In this document: piece by piece, positions 61,432-64,000 of the stretch
Numbering within the stretch: position 1 is the first letter of the stretch
Layout of the letters: the number at the start of each line of letters is the position of its first letter
Notes under the pieces: generated by a model
The model's input: the letters and a program-made list of their open reading frames with translations, nothing else
Told to the model about the DNA's origin: nothing
Database searches by the model: none
Program-made: the position numbers and the translations under genes
Assembly (NCBI RefSeq): GCF_000378245.1
Contig: NZ_KB899492.1
Span: 62,001 to 126,000, forward strand
Direction of reading: 5' to 3'
Length of the DNA: 64,000 nt
Source of the DNA: Aromatoleum toluclasticum ATCC 700605
Lineage (GTDB): Bacteria; Pseudomonadota; Gammaproteobacteria; Burkholderiales; Rhodocyclaceae

Positions 61432-62649
61432 ATGAAGCGCAAGATTCTGGTTTCGACGGTCGCAGCCGCCGTCGCAATGGCGCCGGCGCTGTCGCCCGCG
61501 GCGACGACGGTCAGTGATGGCATCGTGAAGCTGGGCGTGCTCACCGATATGTCGGGCACCTATTCCGACCTGTCGGGCCCCGGCGCACTCGAAGCGACGA
61601 AGATGGCGGTCGAGGACTTCGTCGCGAAGGAGAAGCCCGACTTCAAGATCGAGGTGATCTCCGCCGACCACCAGAACAAGGCCGACATCTCGGCCAACAA
61701 GGCGCGCGAATGGTTCGACACGGCCAAGGTGGACGCGATCGTCGACCTCGTGACGACCTCGACCGCGCTCGCGGTGATGAAGGTCGCCAACGAGAAGAAC
61801 CGCATCTCGCTCGTGAACGGCGCCGGCTCGACGCCGATCACCAACGAGCAGTGCAACGACACGACCGTGCACTGGGCCTACGACACCTACGCGCTGCCGG
61901 TCGGCACCGCGCGCGCGGTGGTCAAGCAGGGCGGCAAGAGCTGGTACTTCATCACCGCCGACTACGCCTTCGGCCACTCGCTCGAAAAGAACACCTCGGA
62001 CGTCGTCATCAAGAGCGGCGGCAAGGTGCTCGGCAGCGTGCGCCACCCCTTCCCGGGCAGCGACTTCTCGTCCTTCCTGCTGAGCGCGCAGGCCTCCGGC
62101 GCGCAGGTGATCGGCCTCGCGAACGCGGGCGCGGACACGATCAACTCGATCAAGCAGGCCAAGGAGTTCGGCATCACACCCAAGCAGTCGCTCGCGGGCC
62201 TGCTGATGTTCATCTCGGACGTGCATAGCCTCGGCCTCGATGCCACCCAGGGTATGTACCTGACGACCGGCTTCTACTGGGACCGCAACGAGGAGACGCG
62301 CGCCTGGTCGAAGCGCTACTTCGAACGCATGAAGCGCATGCCGACGATGGCGCAGGCGGGCGACTACTCGGCGACCTACCACTACCTGAAGGCGATCAAG
62401 GCCGCCGGCACGGACGAAGCCAAGGCGGTGATGGCGAAGATGCGCGAGATGCCGGTGAACGACTTCTTCGCGAAGAACGGCAAGGTGCGTGTCGACGGCC
62501 GCATGGTGCACGACATGTATCTCGCGCAGGTGAAGAAGCCGTCCGAGTCGAAGTATCCGTGGGACTACTACCACATTCGTGAAGTGATCCCCGGCGACGA
62601 GGCCTACATCCCGCTGGCCGAGAGCAAGTGCCCGCTGGTGAAGAAGTAG
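61432..62649 (+). CDS. ABC transporter substrate-binding protein, Liv/aromatic type
   Basis: A 405-residue periplasmic binding protein with a signal peptide (KRKILVSTVAAAVAMAPALSPAA) and two type-1 lobes: GVLTDMSGTYSDLSGPGALEATKMAVEDF, then WYFITADYAFGHSLEKN. Its length and sequence match the peripheral-ligand-binding group used for branched-chain amino acids, aromatic acids or amides. A strong GGAGGAGAG ribosome site precedes it. The ligand is unknown; the neighbouring synthetase hints at a carboxylic acid. Confidence 0.9.
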   Translation: MKRKILVSTVAAAVAMAPALSPAATTVSDGIVKLGVLTDMSGTYSDLSGPGALEATKMAVEDFVAKEKPDFKIEVISADHQNKADISANKAREWFDTAKVDAIVDLVTTSTALAVMKVANEKNRISLVNGAGSTPITNEQCNDTTVHWAYDTYALPVGTARAVVKQGGKSWYFITADYAFGHSLEKNTSDVVIKSGGKVLGSVRHPFPGSDFSSFLLSAQASGAQVIGLANAGADTINSIKQAKEFGITPKQSLAGLLMFISDVHSLGLDATQGMYLTTGFYWDRNEETRAWSKRYFERMKRMPTMAQAGDYSATYHYLKAIKAAGTDEAKAVMAKMREMPVNDFFAKNGKVRVDGRMVHDMYLAQVKKPSESKYPWDYYHIREVIPGDEAYIPLAESKCPLVKK

Positions 62650-62670
62650 GCACGCCCAGCCCGGCCATGA

Positions 62671-62711
62671 CCGCGGGGTGATGGGCAGCGCCAGCGCGCA
62701 CCACCCCGCGG
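62671..62711 (+). promoter_or_regulatory. Intercistronic hairpin between the binding protein and livH
   Basis: A perfect 10-bp stem, CCGCGGGGTG with CACCCCGCGG, and no T-run. Such hairpins often protect the upstream message, giving more binding protein than permease. Confidence 0.55.
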
Positions 62712-62738
62712 CCGGCACCGACACCCGAGCGCGAGACC

Positions 62739-63623
62739 ATGGACATCTTCGGCATTCCGATCCAGGCCCTGATGGGGCAGCTGTTGATCGGGCTCATCAA
62801 CGGGTCGTTCTATGCGATTCTCAGCCTTGGGCTGGCAATCATCTTCGGCCTGCTCAATATCATCAACTTCGCGCACGGCGCGCTGTACATGATGGGCGCC
62901 TTCTGTGCATGGATCGGCCTGACCTGGCTCGGGCTCAACTACTGGGTCGCGCTGGTCGCCGTCCCCGTCGTCGTCGGCGCGTTCGGGATGCTCATCGAGC
63001 GCACGATGCTCAAGCACCTGTACCAGCTCGACCACCTGTACGGCCTGCTGCTCACCTTCGGCCTCGCGCTGATCATCGAAGGGCTCTTCCGCTACCGCTT
63101 CGGCATCTCGGGGGAAAGCTACCCGGTGCCCGAGCTGCTGTCGGGCGGCTTCAACCTCGGCTTCATGTTCCTGCCGAAATACCGCGCCTGGGTCGTCGCG
63201 GTGTCGCTGGTCGTGTGCTTCGGCAGCTGGTTCATCATCGAGCGCACCAAACTCGGCTCCTACCTGCGCGCAGGCACCGAGAACCCGCAGCTGCTGCAGG
63301 CCTTCGGCATCAACGTGCCGTTGATGATCACGCTCACCTACGGCTTTGGCGTCGCGCTCGCCGCCTTCGCCGGCGTGCTCGCCGCGCCGGTGCTGCAGGT
63401 GAACCCGGTGATGGGTTCCAACCTGATCATCGTCGTGTTCGCGGTGGTCGTGATCGGCGGCATGGGCTCGATCATGGGCTCCATCGTGACCGGACTCGGG
63501 CTCGGCCTGATCGAGGGCCTTACGCGCGTGTTCTATCCCGAAGCGTCGGCCGTGGTGATCTTCGTCATCATGGGCATCGTGCTGCTGCTGCGGCCGGCCG
63601 GACTCTTCGGGCGGGAGCGCTGA
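62739..63623 (+). CDS. livH: Branched-chain-type ABC permease LivH
   Basis: A 294-residue permease with about eight helices, starting LLIGLINGSFYAILSLGLAIIFGLLNIINFAHGALYMMG, the LivH hallmark, and the cytoplasmic coupling loop RTKLGSYLRAGTENPQLLQAFGIN. It forms half of the membrane channel with LivM. Confidence 0.94.
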   Translation: MDIFGIPIQALMGQLLIGLINGSFYAILSLGLAIIFGLLNIINFAHGALYMMGAFCAWIGLTWLGLNYWVALVAVPVVVGAFGMLIERTMLKHLYQLDHLYGLLLTFGLALIIEGLFRYRFGISGESYPVPELLSGGFNLGFMFLPKYRAWVVAVSLVVCFGSWFIIERTKLGSYLRAGTENPQLLQAFGINVPLMITLTYGFGVALAAFAGVLAAPVLQVNPVMGSNLIIVVFAVVVIGGMGSIMGSIVTGLGLGLIEGLTRVFYPEASAVVIFVIMGIVLLLRPAGLFGRER

Positions 63624-63692
63624 GACCATGCCCTGTCACCCCGCCCAACCGATCATTCCGGCGCACGGCGCCGCCGCACCGGGAATCGCACC

Positions 63693-64000
63693 ATGAATGG
63701 CAAACACATCGGCTGGATCGTCCTGCTCCTGATCGGGCTGGCCGCGCCCTTCGTCGTCTACCCGGTGCTGGTGATGAAGATCCTGTGCTTCGCGCTGTTC
63801 GCCTGCGCCTTCAACCTGCTGCTCGGCTACACCGGCCTGCTGTCCTTCGGCCACGCCGCCTTCCTCGGCTCGGCGGGCTACATCTGCGGCTACAGCATGC
63901 AGAGCCTCGGCCTGTCGCCGGAGCTGGGCCTGCTCGCCGGCAGCGCCGGCGCTGCGGCGCTGGGCTTCATCTTCGGCAGCCTCGCGATCCGCCGTGCCGG
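63693..64000 (+). CDS. livM: Branched-chain-type ABC permease LivM (partial, cut by window end)
   Basis: The first 102 residues are visible: MNGKHIGWIVLLLIGLAAPF, then NLLLGYTGLLSFGHAAFLGSAGY, the LivM signature. It pairs with LivH. The gene runs off the right edge. Confidence 0.9.
   Translation, partial: MNGKHIGWIVLLLIGLAAPFVVYPVLVMKILCFALFACAFNLLLGYTGLLSFGHAAFLGSAGYICGYSMQSLGLSPELGLLAGSAGAAALGFIFGSLAIRRA

Overview
The window is high-GC (mostly near 65-70 %) DNA from a betaproteobacterial chromosome. Gene content and order (CysB/TauE/CysI/DUF934/CysH/CysD/CysN, HslVU, YbgC-TolQRAB-Pal-CpoB-QueE-QueC, a Liv-type ABC operon next to an acyl-CoA synthetase) fit the Rhodocyclales, in the Azoarcus/Aromatoleum/Thauera group. 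That placement is an inference from synteny and base composition, not from a database search.

Layout. 0.1-3.1 kb: a divergent pair of glycoside hydrolases (GH5 and GH13). 3.2-9.5 kb: RmuC, an Atm1-type ABC exporter, a Kef-type antiporter and an asparaginase. 9.5-17.2 kb: a sulfate assimilation locus, with CysB read divergently from TauE/SafE, sulfite reductase, DUF934, an APS-type CysH, CysD and CysN. No CysC is present, which matches the Fe-S type of CysH. A roughly 90-bp imperfect inverted repeat lies between cysD and cysN. 17.3-25.6 kb: a nitronate monooxygenase-like protein, NfeD plus slipin, an AEC transporter, a PagL-like lipid A deacylase, HslUV and a STAS protein. 25.8-32.2 kb: the Tol-Pal envelope operon running into queE and queC. 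32.4-35.2 kb: a histidine kinase and a double-receiver response regulator.

35.3-56.0 kb: two tRNA-Lys genes, the second of which is the integration site of a 20.5-kb integrative element. The 3' 53 bp of tRNA-Lys(CUU) is repeated exactly at 55941-55993 (attL/attR), and a tyrosine integrase lies just inside the right end. Paired 12-bp repeats resembling integrase arm sites occur at both ends. The left half carries a complete type I-E CRISPR-Cas system (cas3, cas8e, cas11, cas7, cas5, cas6e, cas1, cas2) followed by a 41-repeat array. The right half carries a leftward block: a DUF4258/HTH toxin-antitoxin-like pair, an AlpA-like regulator, an HTH protein, a primase/helicase, a DUF5681 protein and small phage-like genes. 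Downstream of the primase/helicase is a dense, roughly helically phased cluster of CGGGAA/TTCCCG hexamers that could be the element's replication origin. The most interesting reading of the window is a self-mobilising, possibly autonomously replicating island that carries a full adaptive immune system and supplies its own transcription terminator to the tRNA gene it enters.

56.1-64.0 kb: chromosome resumes with a PAS-GGDEF-EAL protein whose catalytic motifs are degenerate, an acyl-CoA synthetase, and a branched-chain-type ABC importer (livG, livF, substrate-binding protein, livH and the start of livM), probably for an organic acid or aromatic compound activated by the synthetase.
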